The notes: generated from the letters alone by a model not told the origin. A stretch of 38,904 nucleotides of DNA from an uncultured Prevotellaceae bacterium (GCA_902797505.1 CADBSW010000001.1:1-38904), one strand, 5' to 3'. Positions 24,719 through 34,697 are shown, counted from the stretch's first letter. Numbers and translations are program-made.

Positions 24719-27046
24719 TTAATTGAAGAAATTCCAAGACACTCCTAAACGCAACAACATTCCGTTCAGCGGATAGTGTGGCGTAAAGAACCTGTTTCCT
24801 CCATCACCTGCATTGACATGTGTCATCATCACGAAAAAGCGTGTGTGCTTCAGGTGCATGTTGGCATAGACATTGACAATGGGGTATCCTCCCACCTTAA
24901 TATTGTTATCTCCGTGATCCTGTACAACAAACTGTCCTAATAACGGACTATAGTCAGGTGCATAGTATTTCGTGAAATACCTTACATCAGCACCTAAGTC
25001 GATACGCAGCACTTTGGCAATCATAAAACGAAGGTATAGGTTGCTGTAGATATTCAGATCAGGCACTGGTAATACATTGGTATTGCTACTCTTCTGATAG
25101 GTGATAACACTCTCCCAGTTGAATAATCCCAAAGAGATATCTTGCATCAGTTGTAAGGTCAACAGACTGAGATTGCCTGTATGTTGGTTCACGGCAACAG
25201 TATTGCCCGTGCGCCCATAGGAGTCGGTGATGGTATACTGATTGGAGAAATACGTGTAATTCTTCATATTGTCGAAGGCCACACGTATCTTTGTACGTGT
25301 CTTCTGATAGGAGAGCATGGCTTCCAATCTGGTGCGTGTCTCCTTCTCAAGTCCTTTATCCCACCATGCGTGTTTTGAATGGAAATGACGCTGGTAGAAG
25401 GTTGGATTCAGTCGGTGGAGATATGCTTTGACTGCCAGTTGTGCTGTATCTCCGAGAATCTTTACGTTCAGATCGGCTGAACCGTCCAATTTGATCTGTC
25501 CGGCATCCTCTCCTGTAAGCCATGTCTCGAAAATAGCATTATAATGCAAGAGGTGTCCTTCTGTCTTACTGAGTTGTCCACCCACGCTGAGATTATGCTC
25601 ATTATAGGTCGTTGACCATGTACCTAAGGTGTCGGGCAGGGTGAAATGGCGCATGTCTGAAGTGATGAATGCCTTCAGTCCGGCCTTAGCCCATTTGTTG
25701 AATCCCTCTAATAGTGAGATGGCAAAGGTATTCTTCAACTCATAGTGTTTCGTCCTGTCGTGGATGCTGTCACCCTCGAAAGCGTCACCATAGTCGTATG
25801 TGTTGAGGTAGTAATCCTTCGGGGAAGAATAGGCTTGGTAAGTCCTGATGTAATTGTCAAATTTCATCGTATGTATGAAACTGGTTACCGGCACAAAATC
25901 ATTCTTCAGCCACGAGGTATCCTCAGCCGCTTTCTTCTCCTGGGCAATCAGACTGTCAGCAGCCGCTTTCCCATTAACAGCTATACGATTATTGGTTTGT
26001 TGCTTGGCGGTGTCTGCAGGTTCGGCTCCCATAATCTTGGCATCCGCAGGTCTTCCGGCAAATGTCTTGTTACCGTCTTTAAAGTCACGTTCGTTGAACT
26101 CAACACCATCTTCACGTGCTTTTTTGCGAGCCTCTTCCAGACGTTTCTTCTCCTCGTTTTTCTTTTGCGACTCCATGGCAAATTTCTTTGCCTTGATCTC
26201 TTCTTCTGTCATAGGCACCTTCCGGTTGAATCCCAGACTATATCGGTGAGAAAGGAAGATATGCTGATTGTCATTACGATTCCAGTTGCTTTCTAAGACA
26301 ACGGGTATCTCATTCGTACGGAAATCTTCTTCGAAGATCTCAGGGTGTGAGACATACCTGTCGTCTGTGATACCTCCGTTTTCAGAGATCTTCTGATGAT
26401 TGGTGGAAAACAACAGGTGAGCCTGGTAATGATCTCCTAAGTACGATCCATACATGGAGTAGTTGAAATGCGAAGATCCCTGGTTTTGGTAGTATCCTCT
26501 TCCGTAGAGATAGTCGAACTTAAAGCCTAAACCTATCCTTTTTCCTGCATTTACGGCAAACAGGGCCTTTAAGTGATCTTCTCCGTTAGTCGAATTACCA
26601 CAGGTGTTGAAAGATATATTGGTAATCGGTGAGAGGGTATTTGTAAAGTGAAACTGCTGTACAGGCGTGATAAAATAATCGTATGGCTCCATAAAACTGA
26701 ACTGTGTCGGCTGTTGTCTGTCTATAAAGATACGATTCTGTCGTGGAGCTCCTAAATTACCGATAATATTATATTCCCCGCGCATTCCTGCGGTGAATAT
26801 GCTGTTCATGTACATATGTGGCATGGTGTCGATGACTGCGGCAAACCGATCGCCAAAACGCTCATCAATCGTCCATACCTTCATGCCCTTAGGTATCTCC
26901 TTATTATGATTGGTGGAGTCTTTGCTTGATTGCCTGCGCTCATCAGACCTAGTGAACTGACCCTGATCGGTCAGTTCATTGTACCTCTGTGCTGCTACAT
27001 GGAGTGAGCATAGAAGTGTGAATAACAAGAGAATGGTATTTCTCAT
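24719..27046 (-). CDS. Putative outer-membrane porin (Porin_10 family)
   Basis: This 775-residue protein begins with a signal peptide (MRNTILLLFTLLCSLHVAAQ). The body is rich in amphipathic beta strands with many Tyr, Phe and Asn, for instance RIGLGFKFDYLYGRGYYQNQ and GSSHFNYSMYGSYLGDHYQAHLLFSTNH. It ends in FN, consistent with an outer-membrane barrel. A charged K/E-rich insertion (about residues 290-330, KNEEKKRLEEARKKAREDG) interrupts the barrel-like pattern. The resemblance is to the Bacteroidetes putative porin family Porin_10. The start is fixed by an ATGA overlap with the stop of the upstream small gene. An in-frame ATG at 27067 would add residues that break the signal peptide. The solute is unknown. 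Confidence 0.8.
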   Translation of the reverse strand: MRNTILLLFTLLCSLHVAAQRYNELTDQGQFTRSDERRQSSKDSTNHNKEIPKGMKVWTIDERFGDRFAAVIDTMPHMYMNSIFTAGMRGEYNIIGNLGAPRQNRIFIDRQQPTQFSFMEPYDYFITPVQQFHFTNTLSPITNISFNTCGNSTNGEDHLKALFAVNAGKRIGLGFKFDYLYGRGYYQNQGSSHFNYSMYGSYLGDHYQAHLLFSTNHQKISENGGITDDRYVSHPEIFEEDFRTNEIPVVLESNWNRNDNQHIFLSHRYSLGFNRKVPMTEEEIKAKKFAMESQKKNEEKKRLEEARKKAREDGVEFNERDFKDGNKTFAGRPADAKIMGAEPADTAKQQTNNRIAVNGKAAADSLIAQEKKAAEDTSWLKNDFVPVTSFIHTMKFDNYIRTYQAYSSPKDYYLNTYDYGDAFEGDSIHDRTKHYELKNTFAISLLEGFNKWAKAGLKAFITSDMRHFTLPDTLGTWSTTYNEHNLSVGGQLSKTEGHLLHYNAIFETWLTGEDAGQIKLDGSADLNVKILGDTAQLAVKAYLHRLNPTFYQRHFHSKHAWWDKGLEKETRTRLEAMLSYQKTRTKIRVAFDNMKNYTYFSNQYTITDSYGRTGNTVAVNQHTGNLSLLTLQLMQDISLGLFNWESVITYQKSSNTNVLPVPDLNIYSNLYLRFMIAKVLRIDLGADVRYFTKYYAPDYSPLLGQFVVQDHGDNNIKVGGYPIVNVYANMHLKHTRFFVMMTHVNAGDGGNRFFTPHYPLNGMLLRLGVSWNFFN

Positions 27047-27273
27047 TTCATGAGACGTAATACGCATTCGATAACTTTAAACAACATGCTGCAGATGATG
27101 ATGCCGCCACCTACGGAATGACTATATTTGAAATATACGAACATACCGATGATGGCACCTACCATGAAGATGACGTTCAACAGTTGCCTTAACGTGGCAT
27201 ACTTGTCTTGCTCTTCCGGTTCCTGTCCTCTGCGATGACGCCTTGCCAATGTATTATCTGATTCTTCTATCAT
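27043..27273 (-). CDS. Small membrane protein, function unknown
   Basis: This is a 76-residue protein. The first ~30 residues are charged (MIEESDNTLARRHRRGQEPEEQDKYATL). Two hydrophobic segments follow, VIFMVGAIIGMFVYFKY and GGGIIICSMLFKVIECVL, predicted as two TM helices. I do not recognise a named family. Its stop overlaps the porin start by 4 nt (ATGA), a strong sign of translational coupling. It begins 32 bp after the DUF4468 gene. Together these suggest a DUF4468-membrane-porin unit. Confidence 0.75.
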   Translation of the reverse strand: MIEESDNTLARRHRRGQEPEEQDKYATLRQLLNVIFMVGAIIGMFVYFKYSHSVGGGIIICSMLFKVIECVLRLMK

Positions 27274-27305
27274 AATCTAAAAATAGGTCTTTTGAAAAGT
27301 GTTTA

Positions 27306-27947
27306 TTAAAATAAGTTCTTTATTGTGCTGAAAAGATGGTTCTTGCGGTCAACAGCCTTGCGGCGGAATTTAGCTGATCCTCTGTATAATTTTGTCTTGC
27401 TCTTATTGAGCGCATATTTGTCAGAGATCCATTCCTCTGCCTTGAAGATCGTCTCTTTGTTATCCTTCTCATTATAACGGAAAGAGACCCTGTTCATGTC
27501 CACCGTAAGATGTCCATCCTTGCAACTGGCCGTCAGTGTGTAGAAGAATTTACTGCGGTCTAATGTAAGGAAATTATCCTTAAATACCAACCATTCCCTG
27601 ATTGTGGCAACGATGATATGGTCTTGCTTGTTAACCAGTGCTACGGCACTTCCCTCCAACTGGTTTTCCTCTTTGGTAAGTCCGTTGAGGTAACTCAGCA
27701 TGGTGTTATAGATGCTCTGTGCGTCGCGGCCGGGAATATCAATGTCTAATGTCCATTGTACACGTCCGTCTTTCTCAGCTACTGCTCCTGCGAGATAGGG
27801 AGCGTCAGGGTTAGGACCTTCGTCTTTAACCTTTTTGACAGTTTTTGTTTCCTCAACTTTCTTGTCTGTATCAGGTCTTTCCCATACATTCTGAGCGAAT
27901 GTACTCAATGGAAGACACATCATGATGGTAAATATAATCTTTTTCAT
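27306..27947 (-). CDS. DUF4468-containing secreted protein
   Basis: This 213-residue protein starts with a signal peptide (MKKIIFTIMMCLPLSTFAQ). The mature N-terminus is a short charged linker, and the rest matches the DUF4468 pattern recalled from Bacteroidetes: a first half with IDIPGRDAQSIYNTMLSYLNGL and EWLVFKDNFLTLDRSKFFYTLTASCKDGHLTVDMNRVSFRYNEKD, and a basic tail SKTKLYRGSAKFRRKAVDRKNHLFSTIKNLF. No catalytic residues stand out. A -7 box (TAATTTTG, 27983-27976) lies about 29 bp before the start, with no clear -33. It probably heads the operon running down to the permease gene. Confidence 0.78.
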   Translation of the reverse strand: MKKIIFTIMMCLPLSTFAQNVWERPDTDKKVEETKTVKKVKDEGPNPDAPYLAGAVAEKDGRVQWTLDIDIPGRDAQSIYNTMLSYLNGLTKEENQLEGSAVALVNKQDHIIVATIREWLVFKDNFLTLDRSKFFYTLTASCKDGHLTVDMNRVSFRYNEKDNKETIFKAEEWISDKYALNKSKTKLYRGSAKFRRKAVDRKNHLFSTIKNLF

Positions 27948-27975
27948 ATCTTTCTTTTTAGATGAAATTACGATG

Positions 27976-27983
27976 CAAAATTA
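27976..27983 (-). promoter_or_regulatory. Possible -7 box before the DUF4468 gene
   Basis: TAATTTTG on the minus strand fits TAnnTTTG. No TTTG is present at the expected -33 distance. Confidence 0.4.
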
Positions 27984-28044
27984 GTAAATAATGTTTGATA
28001 ATCGGTAGATTAAGCATTATTTAACCTAATTTACGACTAATCCC

Positions 28045-30084
28045 TTATTTGTCGAGCAGATCCTGTAACCGGATGATTTCGTCACGATACTGTGCTGCCT
28101 GGATGAAGTTGAGTTCTTTGGCAGCCTCTTTCATCAGGCGTGTCGTCTCCTCGATACTCTTACGCAACTGCTCCTCGTTCATCTTTGCCAAGATGGGGTC
28201 TGCTGCCATTGCGTACGGATCGGGCTCGATATATGGCTGGTATCTCTTTGGAGCACTCTTCTTCTCCACGGTTTCTTTCTCTGGTGCACTCTGCCGCAGG
28301 CTACTGTCTTTGATTGCCTTGACGATCTGTTTAGGGGTGATATGATGCTCTTCGTTGTATCTGAGCTGCTTCATTCTCCTACGGTTGGTCTCGTCGATCG
28401 TCAGTTGCATACTTTCTGTAATCTTGTCTGCATACATGATGACTTTACCGTTGACGTTTCTTGCCGCACGTCCGGCTGTCTGTGTCAGTGATCGGTGAGA
28501 CCGCAGGAATCCTTCCTTGTCAGCATCCAGGATGGCTACAAGGGAAACCTCCGGTAAGTCGAGTCCCTCGCGCAGCAAGTTGACTCCAACAAGCACGTCA
28601 TAAACTCCGGCACGCAGGTCACTCATGATTTTTACACGATCCAGTGTGGCCACATCACTATGGATATAATTGGCCTTGATATCATGGTTCAACAGATATT
28701 CGGTCAGTTCTTCGGCCATGCGCTTCGTGAGTGTTGTTACCAATACTCTCTCATCGCGGTTGCTACGTGTGAGGATTTCATCCATCAGGTCGTCGATCTG
28801 GTTCTCACTCGGACGAACTTCAATCTCGGGATCTAACAGTCCGGTAGGTCTGATCACCTGTTCTACTACTACACCCTCTGTCTCACTCAACTCAAAGTCG
28901 GCCGGCGTTGCAGAGACATAGATTACTTGATTAATCAGGGCATATAACTCGTCAAACTTCAGTGGACGGTTGTCAAAGGCTGCCGGTAGACGGAAACCGT
29001 ATTCCACCAGATTGGTCTTTCGTGCACGATCACCACCATACATGGCATTTAACTGCGGAACACTTACATGACTCTCATCGATGACCAGAAGGAAATCCTT
29101 GGGGAAGAAGTCGAAAAGACAGTATGGACGCTCGCCGGCTTTCCTGCCGTCAAAGTATCGTGAGTAGTTCTCAATACCACTGCAATGCCCCAGTTCTTTG
29201 ATCATTTCAATGTCGTATTCCACACGCTCCTTAATTCGTTGAGCCTTAATGGGATCACCTATCTCGTTAAAGAAATCAATTTGCTTCGTCAGGTCATCCT
29301 GTATGTCACGGATGGCTTGCTCGGTTTGCTCTTTCGAAGTAACGAAAAGATTAGCCGGATAGATCTGGTATTCCTCAAATGATCCCATGCGGTGGAAGTC
29401 GATGGCATCCACCTCCTCAATGGCATCTATCTCATCATCCCACCATGTCACCCTGAGCACATAGTCGCTGTAGGCCATGAAGACATCCACGGTGTCACCT
29501 CTTACCCGGAAATTCCCTCGTTGCAGGTCGATGTCATTACGAACATAAAGGGCATCAACCAACTTGCGTAAGAACTGGTTCCTTTCTAATTTCTGTCCTT
29601 TCTTGATGCTGATGATTCCACTCGACAAGGCTGCCGGTCCTCCCATACCATAGATACAGGAAACGGAGGATACCACGATAACATCTTTTCGTCCGGAAAG
29701 CAGGTTTGAGACAGCCGACAATCGCAGACGGTCTATCTCATCATTGATAGCCAAGTCTTTTTCAATATATACATCAGTCTGCGGCAGATATGCCTCTGGC
29801 TGATAGTAATCGTAGTAACTGACGTAGTATTCCACGGCATTCTCGGGGAAGAATCCTTTCATCTCCTCGTAGAGCTGTGCGGCCAATGTCTTATTATGAC
29901 TCAGTATGAGGGTAGGGCGGTTGATATTCGCAATTACATTGGCGATGGTAAAGGTCTTACCGGAACCTGTCACGCCCAAGAGAACCTGTGACCGTTCTCC
30001 GTCCTTGATACCTTGTGTTAGCTGGGCAATAGCTTCGGGTTGGTCACCTGTGGGTTGGTATTGTGATGTAAGTTTTAAATCCAT
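28045..30084 (-). CDS. uvrB: UvrABC excinuclease subunit B
   Basis: This is the damage-verification helicase-like subunit of nucleotide excision repair. At 679 residues it is full length. Walker A is GVTGSGKT (about 38-45), the damage-probing beta-hairpin is YYDYYQPEAYLPQTD, and the DEAD-like box is VIDESH. Helicase domain 4 and motif VI appear in LLREGLDLPEVSLVAILDADKEGFLRS and QTAGRAARN. The C-terminal UVR domain (MKEAAKELNFIQAAQYRDEI) binds UvrC. Just before it lies a variable linker rich in Lys, Glu and Pro. The gene has its own upstream region shared divergently with bamD. uvrA and uvrC are not in the window. Confidence 0.98.
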   Translation of the reverse strand: MDLKLTSQYQPTGDQPEAIAQLTQGIKDGERSQVLLGVTGSGKTFTIANVIANINRPTLILSHNKTLAAQLYEEMKGFFPENAVEYYVSYYDYYQPEAYLPQTDVYIEKDLAINDEIDRLRLSAVSNLLSGRKDVIVVSSVSCIYGMGGPAALSSGIISIKKGQKLERNQFLRKLVDALYVRNDIDLQRGNFRVRGDTVDVFMAYSDYVLRVTWWDDEIDAIEEVDAIDFHRMGSFEEYQIYPANLFVTSKEQTEQAIRDIQDDLTKQIDFFNEIGDPIKAQRIKERVEYDIEMIKELGHCSGIENYSRYFDGRKAGERPYCLFDFFPKDFLLVIDESHVSVPQLNAMYGGDRARKTNLVEYGFRLPAAFDNRPLKFDELYALINQVIYVSATPADFELSETEGVVVEQVIRPTGLLDPEIEVRPSENQIDDLMDEILTRSNRDERVLVTTLTKRMAEELTEYLLNHDIKANYIHSDVATLDRVKIMSDLRAGVYDVLVGVNLLREGLDLPEVSLVAILDADKEGFLRSHRSLTQTAGRAARNVNGKVIMYADKITESMQLTIDETNRRRMKQLRYNEEHHITPKQIVKAIKDSSLRQSAPEKETVEKKSAPKRYQPYIEPDPYAMAADPILAKMNEEQLRKSIEETTRLMKEAAKELNFIQAAQYRDEIIRLQDLLDK

Positions 30085-30125
30085 TTTCTATGTTAATTTC
30101 CAATTGAACTGGTTTACATAATTTG

Positions 30126-30133
30126 CAAAATTA
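30126..30133 (-). promoter_or_regulatory. Possible -7 box of the uvrB promoter
   Basis: TAATTTTG on the minus strand, 42 bp before the uvrB start. The nearest CAA/TTG element sits at a 22-bp spacing, so the match is partial. No LexA-like palindrome is evident. Confidence 0.4.
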
Positions 30134-30185
30134 CTAAATAATTCATGATATAATGCAATTTTTTCCTAAAAAACTCCTTTCTTAC

Positions 30186-30216
30186 TTTGAAATATGTGGA
30201 ATAATGTGTAATTTTG
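30186..30216 (+). promoter_or_regulatory. bamD promoter with a very short leader
   Basis: TTTG (30186-30189), a 19-bp spacer and TAATTTTG (30209-30216). The -7 box ends only 9 bp before ATG 30226, so the leader would be about 6 nt. Confidence 0.7.
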
Positions 30217-30225
30217 CCGCTTGAT

Positions 30226-31065
30226 ATGAAAAAAGTTAGCGTTATATTGATTCTGTTGACGAGTGCTCTCGTATTTACCGGTTGTGCCAAGGAGTTCAAC
30301 CAGGTGTATAAGTCGCAGGATTCCAATTATAGATATGAATATGCCAAGGAGTGTTTTGCTCAAGGCAAATATACACGTGCCACTTCTCTGTTGGAAGGGC
30401 TTATCACCCTGAAAAAGGGTACTGAGGATGCGCAAGAGTGCCTGTATATGTATGCTATGTCGCTCTATTGCAACCGCGACTATGAGGCTGCATCAGCCAC
30501 CTTCAAGAAATATCATCAGAGTTATCCTAAGGGCGTGTTTGCAGAGATGTCCTCTTTCTATATTGGCGAGAGTCTGTTCATGAGTACCCCCGAGCCACGT
30601 CTTGACCAGTCGGCTACCGTCAGTGCTATCGCTGCCTATCAGGAGTATCTTGACTTGTATCCTGATGCTATCATGAAAGAGAAAGCACAAGAACGACTCT
30701 TCGAATTGCAGGATAAACTGGTGAAGAAAGAACTGCTCTCTGCCCAGCTCTATTATAATCTCGGTTCTTATTTCGGCAACTGCACCAATGGTGGCAGCAA
30801 TTATGAGGCTTGTATCATCACAGCACAGAATGCGCTGAAGGATTATCCCTACAGCAGTATGCGTGAGGACTTCTCATTGCTGATCATGAAGAGTAAGTTT
30901 GAGTTGGCCGAGCAGAGTGTCGAGGAGAAACGATTGGAGCGTTACCGTGACGCAGAGGATGAGTGTTACGGATTTATCAATGAGTTCCCAGATAGCAAGA
31001 ATCGTTCAACAGCTGAGAAGTTTATCAACACCTGTAAGAAATACACAGGAGTGAGCGAGGACTAA
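30226..31065 (+). CDS. bamD: Outer-membrane assembly lipoprotein BamD
   Basis: This 279-residue lipoprotein of the BAM complex folds beta-barrel proteins into the outer membrane. The signal peptide MKKVSVILILLTSALVFTGC has its lipobox Cys at residue 20. TPR-like repeats follow: YEYAKECFAQGKYTRATSLLEGLI, CLYMYAMSLYCNRDYEAASATFKKYHQSYP, and further pairs to the C-terminus. The sequence and length match BamD (YfiO) of Bacteroidetes. ATG 30226 is the start because it opens the signal peptide. A TTG at 30214 lies within the -7 box. It heads a three-gene unit with omega and a DUF4293 protein. Confidence 0.93.
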   Translation: MKKVSVILILLTSALVFTGCAKEFNQVYKSQDSNYRYEYAKECFAQGKYTRATSLLEGLITLKKGTEDAQECLYMYAMSLYCNRDYEAASATFKKYHQSYPKGVFAEMSSFYIGESLFMSTPEPRLDQSATVSAIAAYQEYLDLYPDAIMKEKAQERLFELQDKLVKKELLSAQLYYNLGSYFGNCTNGGSNYEACIITAQNALKDYPYSSMREDFSLLIMKSKFELAEQSVEEKRLERYRDAEDECYGFINEFPDSKNRSTAEKFINTCKKYTGVSED

Positions 31066-31105
31066 AGAAAGAATCAAAAAGCTAAAAGTAAATAATTATA
31101 TATCT

Positions 31106-31432
31106 ATGGATTACAAGAAATCAAAAGCACCGGTAAACACCGTTACAAGAAACATTATGGATCTCTGTAAGGACACCGGCAACATCTACGAGAGTGTCGC
31201 TATCATTGGTAAGCGTGCCAACCAGATATCTGCTGAGATCAAGCAGGATCTGAGTAAGAAACTGGCAGAGTTTGCTTCATACAATGATTCTCTGGAGGAG
31301 GTTTTTGAGAACCGCGAACAGATAGAGATCTCACGTTATTACGAGAAACTGCCGAAGCCTACTTTGTTAGCTACCGAGGAGTTTATCAATGGTAATGTGT
31401 ATTATCGTGACCCATCAAAAGACAATCAGTAG
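31106..31432 (+). CDS. rpoZ: RNA polymerase omega subunit (Bacteroidetes type)
   Basis: This 108-residue protein resembles the Bacteroidetes omega/Rpb6-like subunit. It has an N-terminal flexible part, then NIYESVAIIGKRANQISAEIKQDLSKKLAEFA, the helical core that wraps the beta-prime C-terminus, and a family-typical tail ending ATEEFINGNVYYRDPSKDNQ. It acts in RNA polymerase assembly and stability. It follows bamD by 40 bp, with no separate promoter seen, and is 3 bp upstream of the DUF4293 gene. Confidence 0.88.
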   Translation: MDYKKSKAPVNTVTRNIMDLCKDTGNIYESVAIIGKRANQISAEIKQDLSKKLAEFASYNDSLEEVFENREQIEISRYYEKLPKPTLLATEEFINGNVYYRDPSKDNQ

Positions 31433-31435
31433 GTT

Positions 31436-31897
31436 ATGATACAGAGAAAACAAACTCTTTTCCTCTTGCTGGCGCTTGTCGCCGGCATTCTTTGTCTTTG
31501 TATGCCATTAGGAATGTTGCTGCCTGCTGGTATGGGTGTTCCCTCTACGGTATACAATCTGTGTGTGGTCAGCGGTGAGCAGACAGTTTCTTACGGTAAG
31601 GTAGCTGTTTTGTTCTTTATCTTGCTGGCGGTGTGTGCCATTAGTCTGTACACCATCTTCCTGTATAAGAACCGCAAGCGTCAGGCGATGCTTTGCTCAG
31701 TGGGTATGCTGTTGGTGTTGGTGTGGTATGCGTTGTATGCTTATCTGGCATATACCAGCTATGGTCTTGAGGGATATACCTTCCAACCGCAGTGGACGGC
31801 TGCATTACCCTTTATCTGCGATATCTTCATCTGGCTCGCCCGTAGGGGAGTGATAGCCGATGAGAAACTGGTTCGCTCAATGGACAGGATCAGATAG
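31436..31897 (+). CDS. DUF4293 membrane protein
   Basis: This 153-residue protein has four predicted TM helices: LFLLLALVAGILCLCMPLGM, VAVLFFILLAVCAISLYTIFLY, AMLCSVGMLLVLVWYALYAYLAY and ALPFICDIFIWLA. The N-terminus MIQRKQT and C-terminus KLVRSMDRIR are typical of DUF4293, a family found next to rpoZ in Bacteroidetes. Function unknown. The start codon is 3 bp after the omega stop, so it is in the same operon. A strong terminator follows after 18 bp. Confidence 0.9.
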   Translation: MIQRKQTLFLLLALVAGILCLCMPLGMLLPAGMGVPSTVYNLCVVSGEQTVSYGKVAVLFFILLAVCAISLYTIFLYKNRKRQAMLCSVGMLLVLVWYALYAYLAYTSYGLEGYTFQPQWTAALPFICDIFIWLARRGVIADEKLVRSMDRIR

Positions 31898-31915
31898 CTT
31901 ACTGTTTAACAATTT

Positions 31916-31941
31916 AAAATCTCCACTCAGGTGGAGATTTT
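31916..31941 (+). terminator. Rho-independent terminator of the bamD operon
   Basis: AAAATCTCCAC (31916-31926) and GTGGAGATTTT (31931-31941) form a perfect 11-bp stem with a TCAG loop, followed by more T residues. It is a textbook intrinsic terminator. Confidence 0.95.
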
Positions 31942-32029
31942 TTTGTTTTCTGAAGAATAAGAATGATAATCTATTAGATATTTTGCAACATTTTCTATCA
32001 AATTATTTAAATGTTTCTTGTATTATTTG

Positions 32030-32037
32030 TATATTTG
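32030..32037 (+). promoter_or_regulatory. Possible -7 box upstream of the GH94 gene
   Basis: TATATTTG fits TAnnTTTG and would give a leader of about 125 nt. No clear -33 element is found. Within the leader, AGATA-ATGC-TATCT and CTTGT..ACAAG are short dyads. Nothing else is seen in the 268-bp gap. Confidence 0.4.
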
Positions 32038-32165
32038 TAGGCATATAATACTAACTTACAGATAATGCTATCTATTATGTCGGAAGGTATCGTTTAAAGA
32101 CAAACCGCTTGTTGACATGCTGACAAGATAGGATTAATGTGACAAATAGAATATGATGATTTAAG

Positions 32166-34643
32166 ATGAAAACTTTTGGTTATTTTGATGATAAGAACAG
32201 AGAGTTTGTTATCACAGATCCTGCCACACCGTTTCCTTGGATCAATTATCTTGGAAACGAAGATTTCTTCGGACTCATAAGCAATACTGCCGGAGGCTAT
32301 GACTTCTATAAGGATGCCAAGTTCCGTCGTATTATGCGTTACCGTTATAATGGCGTACCTATGGATGCGGGTGGTCGTTACTTTTATATTAATGATGGCG
32401 GAACAGTTTGGAACCCTGGTTGGAAACCTTGTAAGACTACGCTTGATAGCTATGAGTGCCGCCATGGCATGAACTATACCCGTATTACTGGTTCAAAATG
32501 CGGTGTGGAGGCTTCCGTACTTTTCTTTGTACCTTTACATACCTGGGCAGAAGTGCAGAAACTGACGCTAAAGAACAATACCAGCGAGGTTAAGCACTTG
32601 AAACTCTTCTCCTTTATCGAATGGTGCCTATGGAACGCAGCCACGGATATGGAGAATTTCCAGCGTAACTGGTCAACAGGTGAGGTTGAGATAGAAAACG
32701 GAAAAACGATCTATCACAAGACAGAATATAAGGAACGTCGTAACCATTATGCTTATTATGCACTGACAAATGCTGAGGCTCAGGGCTTTGATACCGACCG
32801 CGAGTCATTCATCGGACTATACAATGACTTCTCTTGTCCGCAGTGTGTCATGGCTGGCAAGCCAGCCAACAGTGTGGCTCATGGTTGGAGTCCTGTTGCT
32901 TCCCATTATGTTGAGTTGACCTTACAGCCCGGTGAGTCGAAGGACTTCATCTTTGTATTGGGATATGAGGAGAATAAGCAGGAGGAGAAATTTGAGACAG
33001 GTTCTTCTGATCATCTCATTACCTCTCTCGGTAGTCTTGACCGCACTATTATAAATAAGGTAAAGGCACATGCTGTCATTGAACGTTTCTCTACTACTGA
33101 AGCTGTTGATGCTGCTTTTGATGAACTGCATCAGTTGTGGGATGACCTACTTTCCAGATTCACTATTGAAAGTAGTGACGAACAACTCAATCGTATGGTG
33201 AATATCTGGAATCAGTATCAGTGTATGATCACCTTCTGCTTCTCACGCTCTGCTTCATTCTTTGAGAGTGGGGTAGGACGTGGAATGGGCTTCCGTGATA
33301 GTAATCAAGATCTTGTAGGCTTTGTACATCAATTGCCGAGTCGAGCCCGTCAGAGAATCATTGACATTGCCTCCACTCAATTCCCCGATGGCGGTTGCTA
33401 TCACCAATACCAACCACTGACTAAGCGCGGCAATAACGATATTGGTGGCGGATTCAATGACGATCCTTGCTGGCTCATCTTTGGTACGGTGGCTTATATT
33501 AAGGAAACAGGTGATTACTCGATTCTTGACGAACCAGTACCTTGGGATAATAAACCAGGTACAGAAGTGCCTCTTTTAGAACATTTGCGTATCTCGTTTA
33601 ATCATGTAATAGAGAATTTAGGCCCTCACGGTTTACCATTGATTGGTCGCGCAGATTGGAATGACTGCCTGAACCTTAACTGTTTCTCTTGGGATCCTAA
33701 TGAGTCATTCCAGACAACAGAGAATAAGAGTGAAGGTTCTAAAGCAGAGAGTTTGATGATAGCCGGACTGTTCGTCTTCTGTGGTAATCAGTATGTGGAA
33801 CTTTGTGAGAAGATAGCAAAACACGAAGAGGCAGCAAGAGCAAAGACTTGTGTGGATGCTATGGTTGAGTCTGTGAAGAGATATGGATGGGATGGTGAAT
33901 GGTACCTGCGTGCATACGATTTCAATGGTCATAAGATAGGTTCAAACGAGAATGAAGAGGGTAAGATCTTCATTGAGAGTCAGGGCTTCTGTACAATGGC
34001 TGGAATCGGTCTTGAAGAAGGTATGGTGGAAAAGTCACTTGACTCCTGTAAACGTTACCTTGACTCTGAGCATGGTATGGTTCTCAACCAACCGGCATTT
34101 ACCCGTTATTATGTGGAAATGGGTGAGATATCATCTTATCCTGCAGGTTATAAAGAGAATGCAGGCGTCTTCTGCCATAATAATCCTTGGGTTATCATTG
34201 GTGAGACTGTTGCCCGTCGTGGAAATGATGCTTGGCAACACTATACTAAGATATCTCCGGCATGGATCAAGGATCAGTCATTACACAAGGTTGAACCTTA
34301 TGTCTATTGTCAGATGGTCGCAGGCAAGGATGCTGCACGTCCCGGTGAAGGTAAGAACTCGTGGTTGACGGGTACTGCAGCCTGGAACTGGTTGACAGTA
34401 ACACAATACCTTTTGGGTATCAGACCGACCTTTGATGGATTGGAAATCGATCCTTGTATTCCTTCTTCTTTGAAGGAGTTCACTGTTCACCGTATGCTCA
34501 GAGGGGCGGAATTTACAATTACCGTTAAGAATCCGGAAGGGCGACAGAGTGGCGTACGCCAAATCATTCTTGATGGAGAGAACATACAGGGTACAACGAT
34601 TCCTGTTACTTCAGGCAAACATGTTGTTGAAGTAACGATGTAA
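32166..34643 (+). CDS. GH94 glycoside phosphorylase, probable cellobiose phosphorylase
   Basis: This is an 825-residue cytosolic enzyme with no signal peptide. It should split a beta-1,4 glucose disaccharide with phosphate, giving glucose 1-phosphate and glucose. The order is that of GH94: an N-terminal beta-sandwich ([27 protein letters not shown], then YYALTN), a helical linker, an (alpha/alpha)6 barrel and a small C-terminal beta domain. The barrel contains [20 protein letters not shown] and [28 protein letters not shown]. The acid catalyst should be the second Asp (Asp500) of [12 protein letters not shown]. The wording of these motifs is closest to cellobiose phosphorylase. Chitobiose or laminaribiose specificity cannot be fully excluded. 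It is a single gene ended by a strong terminator. Confidence 0.9.
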   Translation: MKTFGYFDDKNREFVITDPATPFPWINYLGNEDFFGLISNTAGGYDFYKDAKFRRIMRYRYNGVPMDAGGRYFYINDGGTVWNPGWKPCKTTLDSYECRHGMNYTRITGSKCGVEASVLFFVPLHTWAEVQKLTLKNNTSEVKHLKLFSFIEWCLWNAATDMENFQRNWSTGEVEIENGKTIYHKTEYKERRNHYAYYALTNAEAQGFDTDRESFIGLYNDFSCPQCVMAGKPANSVAHGWSPVASHYVELTLQPGESKDFIFVLGYEENKQEEKFETGSSDHLITSLGSLDRTIINKVKAHAVIERFSTTEAVDAAFDELHQLWDDLLSRFTIESSDEQLNRMVNIWNQYQCMITFCFSRSASFFESGVGRGMGFRDSNQDLVGFVHQLPSRARQRIIDIASTQFPDGGCYHQYQPLTKRGNNDIGGGFNDDPCWLIFGTVAYIKETGDYSILDEPVPWDNKPGTEVPLLEHLRISFNHVIENLGPHGLPLIGRADWNDCLNLNCFSWDPNESFQTTENKSEGSKAESLMIAGLFVFCGNQYVELCEKIAKHEEAARAKTCVDAMVESVKRYGWDGEWYLRAYDFNGHKIGSNENEEGKIFIESQGFCTMAGIGLEEGMVEKSLDSCKRYLDSEHGMVLNQPAFTRYYVEMGEISSYPAGYKENAGVFCHNNPWVIIGETVARRGNDAWQHYTKISPAWIKDQSLHKVEPYVYCQMVAGKDAARPGEGKNSWLTGTAAWNWLTVTQYLLGIRPTFDGLEIDPCIPSSLKEFTVHRMLRGAEFTITVKNPEGRQSGVRQIILDGENIQGTTIPVTSGKHVVEVTM

Positions 34644-34697
34644 TGATATGGCTATACCGTTAAAAAGATGACGGTAGAGTAAAGACAGATACAAATA

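Noticed and set aside
32166..34643. Part of a cellulose-degradation locus (PUL)
   Set aside because: No SusC/SusD, glycosidase or sugar transporter gene is adjacent. The GH94 gene stands alone between terminators.
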